64,000 nt of DNA from Gnetum montanum (Eukaryota; Streptophyta; Gnetopsida; Gnetales; Gnetaceae), in contig MNCI01008582.1 in NCBI GenBank assembly GCA_015680685.1, forward strand, positions 362,388 through 426,387, in the 5' to 3' direction. The translations under genes were made by a program, and so were the position numbers. Each line of letters starts with the position of its first letter. Position 1 is the first letter of the stretch. Below, piece by piece: positions 11,771-23,710 of this stretch. Below the pieces are notes generated by a model. That model had not been told where the DNA came from and did no database searches. It worked only from the letters and a program-made list of their open reading frames with translations.

Positions 11771-12101
11771 TCCAAGATGTGTACGGTTGATCAAGGAATC
11801 GGTTGCTCATCACACTTAGGCTAGATTAGATTTTCTTACCTTTTCCTCCTAGCTTAGCTTAGTTAGTATTATTTTCCACTGCCTTCAGGAGTAGTGATAG
11901 AATTAGGACACATCACACACCTCATCTAGACTAAACCATACGTGACATATGCAAAACTAGTCTAGATGGGAAGACAGCGAACTGCGACCTAAGACTAACT
12001 AATCTAGATGCCACAACTAGTCCATCTGCGGAGTTCGACTGGATCGCGCGTGCGATGCTCATTTCGTATGGTTGAGTGTAGGGGTACCTCGCCACTCATC
12101 A

Positions 12102-12106
12102 GTTCT
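12102..12106. repeat. Target-site duplication, right copy (GTTCT)
   Basis: Identical to 11140-11144. Confidence 0.9.
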
Positions 12107-12420
12107 CATCATGAAAGTTTAGACTATCTAATCCATAATGAGAAACTTAATGAAAGGAAGATATAGTTTCTATCTAAGTCTAAATATCAATTGGGACTAT
12201 AATTCTCTTAACATTATATGAAGCAACACAATGCTCTTTAGAGATTACTATGAGATCATACAAGGACAAGTAATCTCACTTTGAATAGACAATAGTAGTT
12301 ATTTGTTATAAGAATTTATTATTCATTAACTCAGATGATTGTGAAGTAGGCATTACTATGATTGACTATATGGAATTTAACAAACATGGGAAACCACTTG
12401 AAAGAATAGGTTCCTAATGA
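12107..12420 (-). pseudogene. Ty3/gypsy protease region, upstream part
   Basis: Continuation of the protease-bearing frame split by the solo LTR. Minus-strand reading contains DLIVISKEHCVASYN and VSHYGLDSLNFHDEN, then joins the 11139 side in frame. Several in-frame stops are present. The start of the protein is not visible. From 12420 to 13650 I see no supportable feature. Confidence 0.6.
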
Positions 12421-13654
12421 TGCTAGAAGAAAAACTTCTTTGACATTTTTGAACAGTTCTTAGATGCATCGATAACATTCTCCTTTTATTTGCCTAATCT
12501 TGACTCTTTGGTTTGCTAGCTATGGATAAGAACTCTTACTTGTGATGATGAAAAGAGGTGACTAGATGTTCACAATGTAGCAAGTAAAGGGGTATTTTGT
12601 AATTCAAAATGTTATGGAATGGGATGAAAGTAATAAGGATGAATGGGATGAGTAATAAGAGTAGAGTAATAGGGATTTTATTGAAATAGGATTACAATCC
12701 TAATCCAAAGCAATTTAGATAACTCATTTTAGGTGGCTAATGGTCTCTGGATCCACCAAGGCACTGATACTTCCAAATAAATTTTACTAGTTTAAATGAA
12801 CTAATTATGGCTAAATCTATATTTATGTTTGAATACTTCAAAGAAAATTTTTTCTCATCTATAACTATTAGCCTCTTCTTTTAGCTAACTCTTATAGCCT
12901 TTTCACTCATTTAAATTTAAATTCTACATAGCTAAGATAGTAAATGAATAAGTTTTATAGAATATATCATTCTTTGGAGTAGGTTTACTTTAATATTAAA
13001 CCAATTTTAACTACTGAATATAGATATTATGAAAATATAATTAATTTTCTACAAAATAAGAAAACTAGCTATCTTCAATTATTCAATTAGAAGATTATAA
13101 AAAGATTCAAAAAAATCTTAACATTATACAACCTTCACACTTACATGATATAATAGAACATGAGGCTCTACAATCACATATGGTTGTTCTTAATATAAGA
13201 CACAACCAATAGAAAATCTCTTCCACAACCCAAAACTGAGATCTCGACCCATAAGTAAGACATAAGAGAATAGAACACATAGGACAACATATCACAATTT
13301 GACCTTGGAGCTACAACTATCAATTCCACTCACTCAATGTGCTCACATATCCTCTCTTGCTAAGATCACTACTCTTAGAGATTTCTTTCTTACTAATGAC
13401 ACCAATAATTTTGAATTACATTAATAGTTATGGATAACAAGAAGATAAGAAATCTAGAAACCTTTCCTTAACTTAACTTGAGGTTCTTCAAATATTTTCA
13501 TAGTCTTCTCACCTTCTCTATAACTATTTTCATCCCTTTCCAGCTTACCTTAACTATTTCTCAAATTGGGACATGTGATTTTAGAAGTTTTTGTAGCCAT
13601 ATGGATCATCTCTAATCTTTATAAGAAGTCTCTTATTTAAAACCAACTTCAGGG

Positions 13655-13915
13655 AAAGACTATTTTTAGGAGACATCTCCTTCCTAGACAATACATCACA
13701 ACCTTGGCAAGATGTCTTACACAAAACATCTTCTTTTTAAAGGAGATGTCTTTCCTAAGATGTCTCCCTTGAGATGTCTCCTCTCAAGATGAGACGTCTC
13801 ATCTGAGAAGTCTTACATTCAGTTGAAATGTCTTCTCTAAATTTAAGACATCTCCTACACAGTTCTAGCTCCCAAACAAGATGTTTCCTTAACCTTTAAG
13901 ACATATCCATAAAGC
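13655..13915. repeat. Cluster of AGACATCT / AGATGTCT octamers
   Basis: At least eight exact or one-off copies of AGACATCT or its reverse complement lie within 260 bp (for example near 13669, 13710, 13744, 13759, 13771 and 13846). Similar clusters lie at 40144-40300 and 42630-42805 in a different retroelement. This stretch lies downstream of the reverse gypsy pol remnant, so it may be its LTR or 3' region. Confidence 0.6.
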
Positions 13916-13925
13916 TCAAAACTTT

Positions 13926-13990
13926 CAAAACACACACATAGGGAAGAAAAAGGGGATCGAAAGAGGTGTTTCTACACTAACTCTTCCACT
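13926..13990. repeat. Direct repeat, left copy
   Basis: About 65 bp similar to 16667-16736, sharing ACACACAT, GGGAAGAAAAAGGGGATC and then CTACAC...CTTCCA. The two copies bracket the gypsy pol remnant and may be LTR-derived. Confidence 0.6.
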
Positions 13991-14224
13991 TTTCAAAAGG
14001 CGAATTGATGTGAACAAGAAGGTAGGAATTGAAGTGATCTAACACTCATGAAGTTTGATCTTATGGATCCATACATTATCATCCATAGACTAATCCTTTT
14101 AATGAATCAAATATTCATGCCTCTTGACTCATAGAGTGCTAGAAGTTTCCCTCTACTTAATTACGATTGCCTTTCTCTCCATTAAAGTCATGAAATGATT
14201 AATAACCTTCTTCAATTCATCGAT

Positions 14225-16650
14225 GCTTTCCTATATGGTTTTCTCATCAACTAGTTCATGATAGTGCATAGGATCTAAAACATTATATATAAAAGATATC
14301 CCAACATCATTTTGTAAATCAATTGTAAAAGCATTATCAATAATTTTAGCCTTAATTTTGAAAGGCACCATCATCTTGGCTTTCAACTTGAAGAAGTTAA
14401 CACCTCTTAACCCCTTCTTCTTGAAGTGCAACCAAAATAAATCACCAACAAAAAAATTTAGCTTCCATTTACTCTCATTCATTTTGAGGACTCTCTCTTT
14501 AGCCTTTTTCTCCAAATTTGATTTTACCTGTACATGGAGATCCCTCATCTCTTACAAAAAATTAGTGCTAAGTTGAGCTTTACCATCAAAGATCTTCAAA
14601 GTATCCACCATCTTTGGACAAAACTCATAATTTACCTCAAATATAGCAACAAGAAAACCATTATTATATGAAAACTTAATATGACATAATAAGATTTCTC
14701 ACATATTTGGTTGTCCATCACATAAACATCCCAATATGTTTAGCAAGGATTTGTTCATCACCTCTATTTGGCCATCAAATTTTCGAGTATATGAACTAAA
14801 AGAATTCAACATTATTCCAAAACTTTTCCAAAGGAACCTCCAAAAGTGACTTGCAAATTTGGAGTGTCTATCACTAACAATATTCAAAGGAATTCCATGC
14901 AACTACACAACATGCTAGAAAAAGAAATTTACACCATGAGAAACATCACTCATCTTCTTACATGGAATGAACTATGTCATCTTGGATAAGCTATTAAAAA
15001 CAACAAAAATTGCATCATTTCACTTTTGAGTTTTTAAATACCACTCAACATATCCATAGACACACTTTCCCATGGATCCTTGAGAATTAGCAAAGGCATA
15101 TAATGTCCATCCACTCCATTACCTCCTTTTAACTTCTAATAAGTCAAATAATTCTTTACAAATTTTAAAACTTTAGTTGCCATACCAAGCTATAAATAGT
15201 GCCTAGCCACATGTTCCAATGTTTTATCCCTACCCATGTGACCTTCCATACCACTACAATGCTTTTTAAACAAAATTGTTTTTCTAAAATCACAATTAGA
15301 AATACATATCTTTCCATCCTGGAATAATAGTTTATCTTGAATATGATAGTTCCTCCACTGGTCTATCCTACTCATCAATGGCTCTTTGAGGCTCTTCCAA
15401 ACTTCTTCAAAATCATCATCATGTTTATACAAAGAAGCAAATTTATCCATACCTTCAACATGAGGTAAGCTAAAATTCATTGCATGCACCCTAGATAATG
15501 CATCAACCAATACATTGGCTTTCTCACTTTTGTGCTTCAACACAAAACTAAACTCCTGTATTTGTCTAATTCACTTCATATGCTTTGCACTTAACTTAAT
15601 TTATGAGTTTAGAAATTGAAGTGCTTTGTGGTCCATCATCAAAGTGAATTCCTTGGGTAATAAGTAATGCTTTCAATGCTTGATTTCTTGAAAAATTACA
15701 TAAGAATCTTTCTCATACATGCTATATTTTTGTCTTGATTCATTCATCTTTTCTACCTTCTTGTGAAAGTATCCCACCAATGGCAAGACCACTTGCATCC
15801 ACCTACACCTAAAAGGTTTTTCAAAATTAGGAATTAATGGCACTAGTTCATTGGTAATCTTTGCTTTCAACAAGTTAAAGATACCTTCGGTTTTATTATC
15901 CCACCTGAAATCTTTATTTTCTTCAACAAAGAAAACATGAGCCACGAAATACCACTAAATTTTTTGATGAACTATCTATAAAAGTTTGCTAAATCAAGGA
16001 ATGATCTTACCTTCCCAATATTCTTAGGAGTTGGCCAATCTCTAATAGCCTTCACCTTGGTATCTTCCATTAAAATTTGATTTTTAGAGACCACATGCCC
16101 TAAATATGTGATTTTCCTTTTTAATAAATGATTTTTCTTTACATTGATTACCAATTGTACCTCTTTCAACTTAAGACACACCATCCTTAAGTGATCCAAG
16201 TGTTCTTCCTCATTAGAGCATTACATCAAAATATGATCAAAAAAATAATACAACACTTACTAATAAAGTCCTTTAATACATCATGCATCAACCTCATGAA
16301 TTTAGTAGGTACATTCATGAGCCCAAATGACATCATCAACCACTTAAAAATTTTATCCAGTGTCTTGAAATTTATATTCCATTCATCACCAGGCATGATT
16401 CTGATTTGATGGTAAGCACTCTTCAAATCATTTTTGCTAAGAATATCTACATCAACAAGGACATCAATAATATTATTCATCCTTGAAATAGATAACCTAT
16501 ACCTCACTATTATCCCACTTACTTCCCTAGAATCAATGCACATCCTCCATTCATTGTTATTCTTCTTTGGCACTAGCATTGTCGAAACTATAGAAGATGA
16601 AATGGATTCTCTCATGAAGCCATTCACAAGTAACTACTCTACTTGGCCTT
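14225..16650 (-). pseudogene. Ty3/gypsy RT-RNase H-integrase remnant
   Basis: Minus strand, order RT, RNase H, integrase. RT lies at 16650-15972: STMLVPKKNNNEWRMCIDSRE, DLKSAYHQIRI, FGLMNVPTKFMRLMHDVL. The catalytic YxDD is FFDH at about 16235, just after a frameshift in a T run. Then come TYLGHVVSKNQI and RDWPTPKNI. RNase H is 15945-15480 and ends with HKSEKANVLVDALSRVHAM. Integrase follows: zinc region near 15190-15300, DDE core near 14700-14900 (GIPLNIVSDRHSKFASHFW), and C-terminal part 14231-14548 (KLNFFVGDLFWLH, DGPFK-like VPFKIKAKI). Gag and protease are missing: the RT start is preceded within 20 bp by the direct repeat at 16667. The organisation fits gypsy; chromovirus-like wording is seen but no chromodomain. 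Confidence 0.9.
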
Positions 16651-16666
16651 GAAATTTAGAGTCTAA

Positions 16667-16736
16667 AACCTACAAAAGACACACATGGGAAAGAAAAAGG
16701 GGATCAGAAGAGCTGTCCCTACACCATTCTTCCAAC
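16667..16736. repeat. Direct repeat, right copy
   Basis: Partner of 13926-13990. It sits immediately upstream of the RT remnant where gag-protease would be expected. From 16740 to 17100 I see nothing else. Confidence 0.6.
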
Positions 16737-17099
16737 TTGAGCTATCTATTAATAAATATTCCAAAGATAAATTCGCAAAAGTTATACCAAATAAGTAGAA
16801 ATCTAAGATCAAGAAAGTATCCATAGAGCCCAAAGTTTAATTTAGGAAGACATATATTCCATGTTAAACTCATTTGGTACTAACACTTAAAGAAGCAATC
16901 TCATCCAATAAGAATAACAAAAATAAGCTAAATCTCAAGTTTTAGAGAAAATAAGTTATTCAAAAACCTATCATTTACTTAAATAAAGCTATGCATAAAT
17001 TAAGCTAGACAAGAAAATAAAACTATCTATTTCTAATGCTAATTAAGAGAAAGTGAAAAGAGATCAGCTAAACTTGTTTAAAATGTCATTATCATTGCT

Positions 17100-19750
17100 C
17101 TTACAAACATTTTTCAAAAGATTCCTCTTGTGACCTTCCCCCCTTTACAAATCTACTCAAATCTTTATATAGCATCTTTTAGTAGTTACAATGATTATGA
17201 AATCTTGGCTTAATTAATTTTATGTTTTCCTCATAGAGCTTCAAACTATTAAACAATTGCTCATATCCTTTATAAGTCTTATTTATCTTTTGAACCTAGA
17301 GCCCCTCTATTGGTAACTGCTAAGCTAATCTTCCATGATTGAATAAAACATTTATAGCTTGATTTAATGTAGCTAGCTCTATATTATCAATTATCCTAAT
17401 AATATCTTCATCTCTTACTTTGTTAACACCTAATTTAGTTAGCTCATTTAATGCATCTCTTGTGATTGAACAAATCTATTCCAACTTTAACTTCTTTTGA
17501 TTAACCTTTGTCATAATTCTTTCAACTGCCATCATCATATTATCTAGAAAATCTTTCTTATATGATAGAAATTCTACTCTTTTTTCAATACTCATTCTAA
17601 GTAAATTCTAAGCTTTGTGATCCATTTGAATAAATATGATGTGATTCTTCTTTGCTTCTTCAATCTCAACTTGAGTTCCCTACATCCATTTCTTATTATA
17701 GCTCAGTTCAGCAGTGAACTCTTGAAAATTTGGCTACAACAAGAATGATCTAAAACCAAATTTTCTTCCAATTATGTCGTAGCCTATTATTTGTTCTTAA
17801 GTAATTACTCCTTAATTATTATTCTGACTTTGAGCTATGTATTTACATCCTTGGAGTCTTTTGCTTATTTTCTTAATTTGACTATTTCTTGCTTATTTTG
17901 TACCAAGAACTCTTTAATCTTGGATATTTGTTGTCTACAACTTATTCCATATCTTTGATCAAAGTAGCTATGGTTTCAAACATGTCTTGATGGGACATTA
18001 CTAGCTTTTGCCTCCTATTTGAGAGTCATCTTCTTTATAAAGAAAGACAAAACTCGCTTCAATTTTTGACTTAGTCTAGAGCCTTTCATTGAGGATGATT
18101 CTTTCTTCCTTATCCTTTACCTTGAAAGACTAAGTTGATTTCTTCACAAAATAGCTTGAGGGAAAATCTAGAGTTGTTGATGCTAAACTTTATTGCTCTT
18201 TTTCTTATTATTATAGTTCAAATAATTTCTATTATTCAAGCTCTTGCTACCATTTCTACTATTTCTTTTCAATAAGCTCTTGTTATTTTTTTCCTTAGTA
18301 GCTTTTATTCTTTTAATTCTTACTTTTTAGCACCCTTTATCCTTGAGTATTTAGCACTACTGAGTGGAAATCTCTCATCAGGCATAGCTTCTTCTAGGTT
18401 AGTGAGCTTCCATGAGAAATAGTTTTCTTCCATTAAAGCTAGGTATTCCTTTGGGAAATCCCTTACCAAAGGATGATTTCTATTCTTCATCCATCTACAA
18501 ACTTCTACAATTGGTTGATCACAGGCTGAGATGGGGAGCTTCAATGATAAAATTTTTCTTAACTACTCTAGTGCTTCATGCTTGGTCCATTTAATCTCTT
18601 TTTCTAAAGCTCTTTGATACACCACATTTCTTTTATAAGGCTAATGAGCTTTTTGAGTCTTTATGACTCAATATATTCTTTTATGAGATATAGGCAAATC
18701 ACACTACTCTTTGCATCTTTTAGCCATCCCTTTGAGATTTCCTACTTTGGTAAACTTCTAAAAGTCAAATTTTAAAGGAAATACTTCTTTAAGTTTATAA
18801 TCATATTTCAAAGGTCTTTCCAACATTTTTCTTTTCACTTTTAAAACTGCTAATCATGGAGCTACGAATCTTGAAAATTTATATGCTTACCCTTGTAATC
18901 TTTCTATCAAAATTTGAGTATAGCAAGTACGTAGAAAAATAGCTCAATATCATTTATTCTTGATTTCATTAATGATTTTTTGATCTACCCATGGTGGGAA
19001 ATCTCCTAAAATATAATTAAATACATGAGAATACACAAAATTCATTAAAAATGCTAAGGCTTAAGCATGAAAATAGCTATTTTGATATATGACTGGGAAA
19101 ATTCATTGTAAAGATCTTCAAGGCAAGCTCTACACTATGATGCATACCCAGTTAAAACTAAAGCTATTCTTTCTAGTTCTAAAATCTGACTCAATAAATA
19201 ATCCATAAAAATGAGCTTAAATTTAATTGAGCCTCCTTTTTTTGAATCTCTACTAAGATAAGCTCTAATGTGTCATTCATATATTATACACAAAAAATTT
19301 CTCCTATTTTCTAAAGCTACCAAGGCCCAAACATGATAATCAACAGCATAATTTATTAAGATGTGGTAGTGAGACCTCAAGAACCTTTCCTATTTTTGGG
19401 TATGTCTAAAATCTTCTAGTAAGTACTTCCTCATTGTATTTATGAGCTTCCACCTCTATTATATCAGGTTTTATGAGATCATAGAGCTCATATGTCTTTC
19501 CGATGCTATTATTAATGAAGTGTTTTTTGTTTCCTATAAATAGAAGCTTTTCTTTCTCATACATGGTTTTAGTTAAGAGGTAATTAATGATATCTTTTAT
19601 AATATTTGCCCTAGGTCTAAAACCAAGCTTATGAAAATCTATTTTCTCATAAAGTTCTCACAAGTCATTCATTGTTTCTAAACTTTTGAGCTCTATTTTT
19701 TCTATCTAATCATGGTCCTCATAATAGCTAAACAATTCTTTATTCTGTTG
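17100..19750 (-). pseudogene. Unidentified large protein remnant
   Basis: The minus strand carries several long stretches that read as protein between scattered stops. Near 19330-19700: LGFRPRANIIKDII, KEKLLFIGNKKHFINNS and GKTYELYDLIKPDIIEVEA. Near 19080-19260: GGSIKFKLIFMDYLLSQIL and ERIALVLTGYAS. Near 18320-18620: IKWTKHEALE, DQPIVEVCRWMKNRNHPL, VRDFPKEYLALMEENYF and DERFPLSSAKYSRI. Then comes a basic Asn/Lys-rich stretch (18180-18300), and near 17280-17740 a charged, coiled-coil-like part (KRVEFLSYKKDFLDNMMMA, TRDALNELTKLGVNKVRDED). No protease, RT or zinc knuckle is seen. It could be the structural polyprotein of an LTR element or of an endogenous pararetrovirus. I cannot assign it. Confidence 0.4.
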
Positions 19751-20229
19751 TCCCAAATCCAAGCATCCAACACTGATCCATTATTATAGTTTATATAGGT
19801 TAAGATTAAAGTGTTATACATAATCTAAGAAGCTAAAAGTAAAATGTTGAACTTCTACGATGCTTCTTCTTTTTCTTTGTGAGACATCTTAAGCTGAAAT
19901 TTGAAGATCTTTAAGGAAGATTTTCTTTACAAATGCAATGTGACCCCTACTTTGCTATAGTGCTTGGCTTCTACTTTCTTCTAGCTCTATGATTTAAAAT
20001 CTAGCATAACCTTATCAATTAAAATCTAAATCTTTATTTTTCATTTAATTGCTTGAAGATAGGTTGTTTTAATCATCTTTTGACACATGTTATAACCATT
20101 TAATTTCACTAAGCTACTTTATCAGTGTTATTAATCACTACAGATTCTAATATGTATAGATCTATCTTACCAATATGTTCAAATTTTCTTAATCTTTCTC
20201 TTAACTTGTTTATAAATGATTACGAGTGA

Positions 20230-22080
20230 TTAGGCTAATGTACAATATAAGTAGAATCATTTTGTAAAACTAGTTTTTGATTCTACTAATAAGCTCTTTC
20301 AATTTTTTTTATTTTGATGTGGCAATTGTATTCAAAGCTCAAATCATTTTGGAGTAATTTTAATTGATCTTAAAAGAAAAATTACTTGATAATGATTTTC
20401 AAGCTTTTGTTTATTTGGAGTTCTATGGTCATTCATGTGATTGTCTTCTTTAGAACTTGGCTACTCTTTAAAATCTATGAACTCTTTGTAAAACCAATTT
20501 TTGGCTTTACAAGACTTCTACTTACATAGCTCTTAATTATTCTTAAATATTCCTTAATTCTCTTCTTATTGATCTATGATTTATTAACCTAAATTAAAAT
20601 TAAAATTAAAATTAATTGTGAGTGTAAATTCTATTGATTACTCCATAGTGGATCTCATGTTTAAATTCCTAAATTAGAGCTCCTTCACATCTCAATATAG
20701 CTCATAGAACTATTTCATAGAACCTCTTTTTAATTATATTAGTTCTTCTTTTTATCATAAGGTAATGTGGTAGAATTTATTCGTACAACTACTTTTTCAT
20801 TCTACAAACTTCTTTCCATATATTAAGCTTACATGACTTCTAAGTTCACTTTTGCTCTTTAAAGAGATTTCTTATGCTAAGCCTTGTTGAACTAGATTAA
20901 AAATGTAATGAGGCCTGTGTGAAATAATTTATAGTGGTCCTCATGTATGAGATTTTTGGAAAGAAATTTATATTTTAAAACATGATAGTGGTCCTCATAA
21001 AGCCATATTTTGACTCTACAAATCTGCACTACTCAAAAAGCTAATGTATTTCATAGAATCATTTTTGAGCTCACTCATAGCTTCATATTTTGGTTCTATA
21101 AATTTGTATTATTTAAAAGTTAATGTGATTCATAAAACCATTTTGAAGCTCACTCGTAGAACCAAATTTTGGTTGTACTAGTTTACCTACTCATTTAGCT
21201 AACATGGAAGAATCATTTTAGAGCTTCTTAATAGAATCAATTTTTTTTCTACAATATGTACTATATTTTAAACTTCTTAAAATTCCTTTACATGGATCCT
21301 TTCTTAATCTTTAATGCACTATGGTACGCTATAAATGTGTCATAAGCATGTGTGAAAATCAAATCTATAACTTCTTGTGGGCCTAATATATTTATTTTTG
21401 AAGCAAAGCTCTTTTTGGTTTTCACATGGCTAGTAGAACTATTTTGGATCTTATTCATAAAACCAAACTATGATTCTACAAACCTATTCTCAACTAGTGC
21501 TAATGTTGTAAAACTAAGAATAAACCCACTTGTAAAACCAAAATTTGGTTCTACGAGCTACGCTTCTTTTTGCCCTTCTATTTATCTTACATGTTTTATC
21601 TTCAAGTGTTGACATGATAGAGTCATTTTGAGACTTTCTTGTAGAACCAATATATCAATTTACAAGTTCACTCACTCATCTAGTGCTGATGTGGTAGATC
21701 TAGAAATGAGCATGGCTATAAAAAACATTTTTGAGCTTTATGTCTTTTAAGAGTTTTGACGTGGCTTGTAGAACAACTTGAAGTTAATTCCTAGAATCAA
21801 AATTTGGTTATACAAAGCTTGCCTTCTTGAATATTACATAGCTAATAAAAAAAGGTTTTATAAATCAATTTTATAATCTCATGAGTTCTTGACCTTTTCA
21901 AAAGCTTTCTTTACCAAACCCACATGGCATATGACTTTTACCTATAAAATCAAAGTTTGATGTTCTTCTATAGAAAACTCTCATGATAATGTAAAGTCAA
22001 TATTTAAACTCTAGGTGGTTGACATGATAGAAATAATTCAAAAGCTCTTTGTAGAACCAATATTTAATTCTAAAAGTAAT
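20230..22080. repeat. Eroded minisatellite built on a 23-bp palindrome
   Basis: An imperfect palindrome close to GTAGAACCAAA-TTTGGTTCTAC recurs at 20264, 20488, 20783, 20997, 21077, 21156, 21231, 21457, 21532, 21641, 21791, 21944 (weak) and 22051. Most gaps are near multiples of 75 bp (75, 79, 80, 150, 153, 214, 224, 226, 295). Between palindromes a second shared segment resembles GCTAATGTGGTAGAATCATT then TTGAGCTCACT. The best copies are 21156-21178 and 21532-21554. No coding frame is seen. From 22080 to 23170 I see nothing further. Confidence 0.8.
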
Positions 22081-23169
22081 TCCAGCTCCACAAGCTAATC
22101 TAGCTAATTAATATGAACTTTCTTTTGTAAAGCTAATCTCACTTCTTTGAATCTTCAATTCTATGAACTTTTACTAATATATTGCTAATTTAGTACCTAT
22201 GATTATGTGTTTGTATTAATATTGAACCTATTCCAAGGTCCCATAGTAGATGTAGAACTAATCCTGTTAACTTTACAAATTAATCTCTATTGATCTAAAA
22301 CCCAAGTAATAATATTTTATAACAAGAAATAATTTTTTAGATCACATCATGTCATTGCAAGATTTCTTCTTAGAGTTGATTAAGATGTACCTGATTATCC
22401 AACATTGTACTAGGATATAAAATTAAATTTGGCTCAAAACCTAGCTATTCATGTCAATTCCCTAAAGCTTGACTAATAAGCTTGCATATTTAACTGCTAA
22501 ACAACTTCTAAGCTGGTAACATACTTAACATTTTTATTATCAAGAATCATTTTTAGAATTCTAGCTAAAATAAGATGACTCCTTTCAAGCATTTATATAA
22601 ATACTTTATCTTTATAAGCTTTATTCTTAGGTTTTTTTTTTATTTCATGTGCTTACATTTAGGGGAAATATAACTATGAGCTAAAATTTAATGTAAATGC
22701 ATAAATTTTCCTTTCAAGCTTGCTAAGAATATTTCTTGTCTAATCAATGTGACCAATTCTTCTTAACAACACTTTTTTTTATAATCTTGCTATTGATTTC
22801 AAAAGTTTCTAAACGTTTCCCAAAATAAGCTCAACACTTCTAATGCTTACTATTCAATGAAAATGGTAATTTTTGTGAAAACAAATGTGTAATGGGATGA
22901 GATATAACAAGATTTTGGTTACTCAACATTATGCTAATATGATAAGGAGGTGGAGAAGACCAACTAAACTTTGATGAATGGAGGGCATAATCTAACCAAT
23001 GAATTACATAAGGCTTTTGGAACTATGATGAAGGTTGTTGGTAATGATTGTTTTTTGACCAATGAATGACGTATAGGTCCTAGATAAGAAGTTGTAAACT
23101 TTGTATTCTAGCTTAAAAGCTAAAATAGAGTTTCTAGATTTGAATGAATTCTAAAATACTTCGAGCTAC

Positions 23170-23590
23170 TAATTATCTAGATGCATAGTGGATGGCTAAT
23201 TCTTCACTACTATTTTTTCCTTGTCTATGAGATCTTTAATGTCATCCTTCAAATTTCTATAGCTATCTGTGTCATGATTGGTGATCTCATGATAATAGTA
23301 GTACGTTCAATAGTCATACCACTTAGGTATCTCAAGTATATCTTTTTATCTCTAAGAAGTATCTATTTCCATAGGCCACATACGATGATAATGTGCTCTT
23401 GCCTAATCAAAAAGCTCTTTCCTCTTAAGGTTTCCATCCCTAAAAAGGTTATTAAAAAGTAGAAAGTATCCTTTGGGTACCTTAGTGTATTGAAATCTAT
23501 TATTTTGAGGTCTATATTGCTGAGTTGAAAAAGAAGTAGTTGAGGGAACACTGCTTTGTCTATGGTAAATTTTTGGGTGTGACATCAAGT
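23170..23590 (-). pseudogene. Ty3/gypsy gag C-terminal remnant
   Basis: Minus strand. It starts near 23588 with SHPKIYHRQSSVPSTTSFS, then QQYRPQNNRFQ. After a stop it reads YYYHEITNHDTDSYRNLKDD IKDLID in pieces near 23180-23300. The C-x-Y/F-H...GH-T-D/E-x-C...LK-x-x-I-E-x-L pattern that ends many plant gypsy (Tat/Athila-type) gag proteins is recognisable, with the cysteines lost. Protease and pol do not follow toward lower coordinates. Confidence 0.55.
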
Positions 23591-23626
23591 GTTAAAGTTA
23601 GGTTGTTAGGCCCAACATCCATCCTC

Positions 23627-23710
23627 ATACTATGGCATCCCATTTCCAAATGTCATTATAAACATCAAATATATGTAATATTTCACATATGTGTAAAGAG
23701 TGCAACAAGG
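23627..23710. repeat. Dispersed repeat, copy 2
   Basis: Similar to 2555-2700 over its first part (GGCATCCCATT, AAATGTCAT, AAACATCAAATATATGTAA). See that entry. From 23710 to 24570 I see nothing assignable. Confidence 0.45.

Larger units (their letters stand above)
11145..12101 (+). mobile_element. Solo LTR of the A/B (GCGATATCGC) family
   Basis: 957 bp, starts TGATGAG and ends CTCATCA, with GTTCT on both sides. It contains three GATATCGC palindromes (11171-11213), a TATA box at 11230, an AATAAA in the R region near 11406, and four copies of a GCTTGGTAACCCAGTGG unit (11636-11770). It also holds a duplicated GTGTACGG...AAGGAATCGGTT segment (about 11530 and 11780). The extra repeats make it longer than the 779-841 bp LTRs of A and B. 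It interrupts a gypsy protease frame without removing bases. A solo LTR normally results from recombination between the two LTRs of a full element. Confidence 0.95.

Noticed and set aside
17100-19750. Endogenous plant pararetrovirus
   Set aside because: Considered because of the large reverse-strand polyprotein-like remnant, but no movement-protein, coat zinc-finger, protease or RT motif could be recognised.
20230-22080. Palindromic repeats as a CRISPR array
   Set aside because: Repeats are too diverged, spacing is not spacer-like, there are no cas genes, and the context is plant nuclear DNA.
23565-23583. LTR end TTTTTGGGTGTGACA
   Set aside because: It resembles the end of the 54246-56048 LTR, but it lies in a gag-like frame and no matching start was found.
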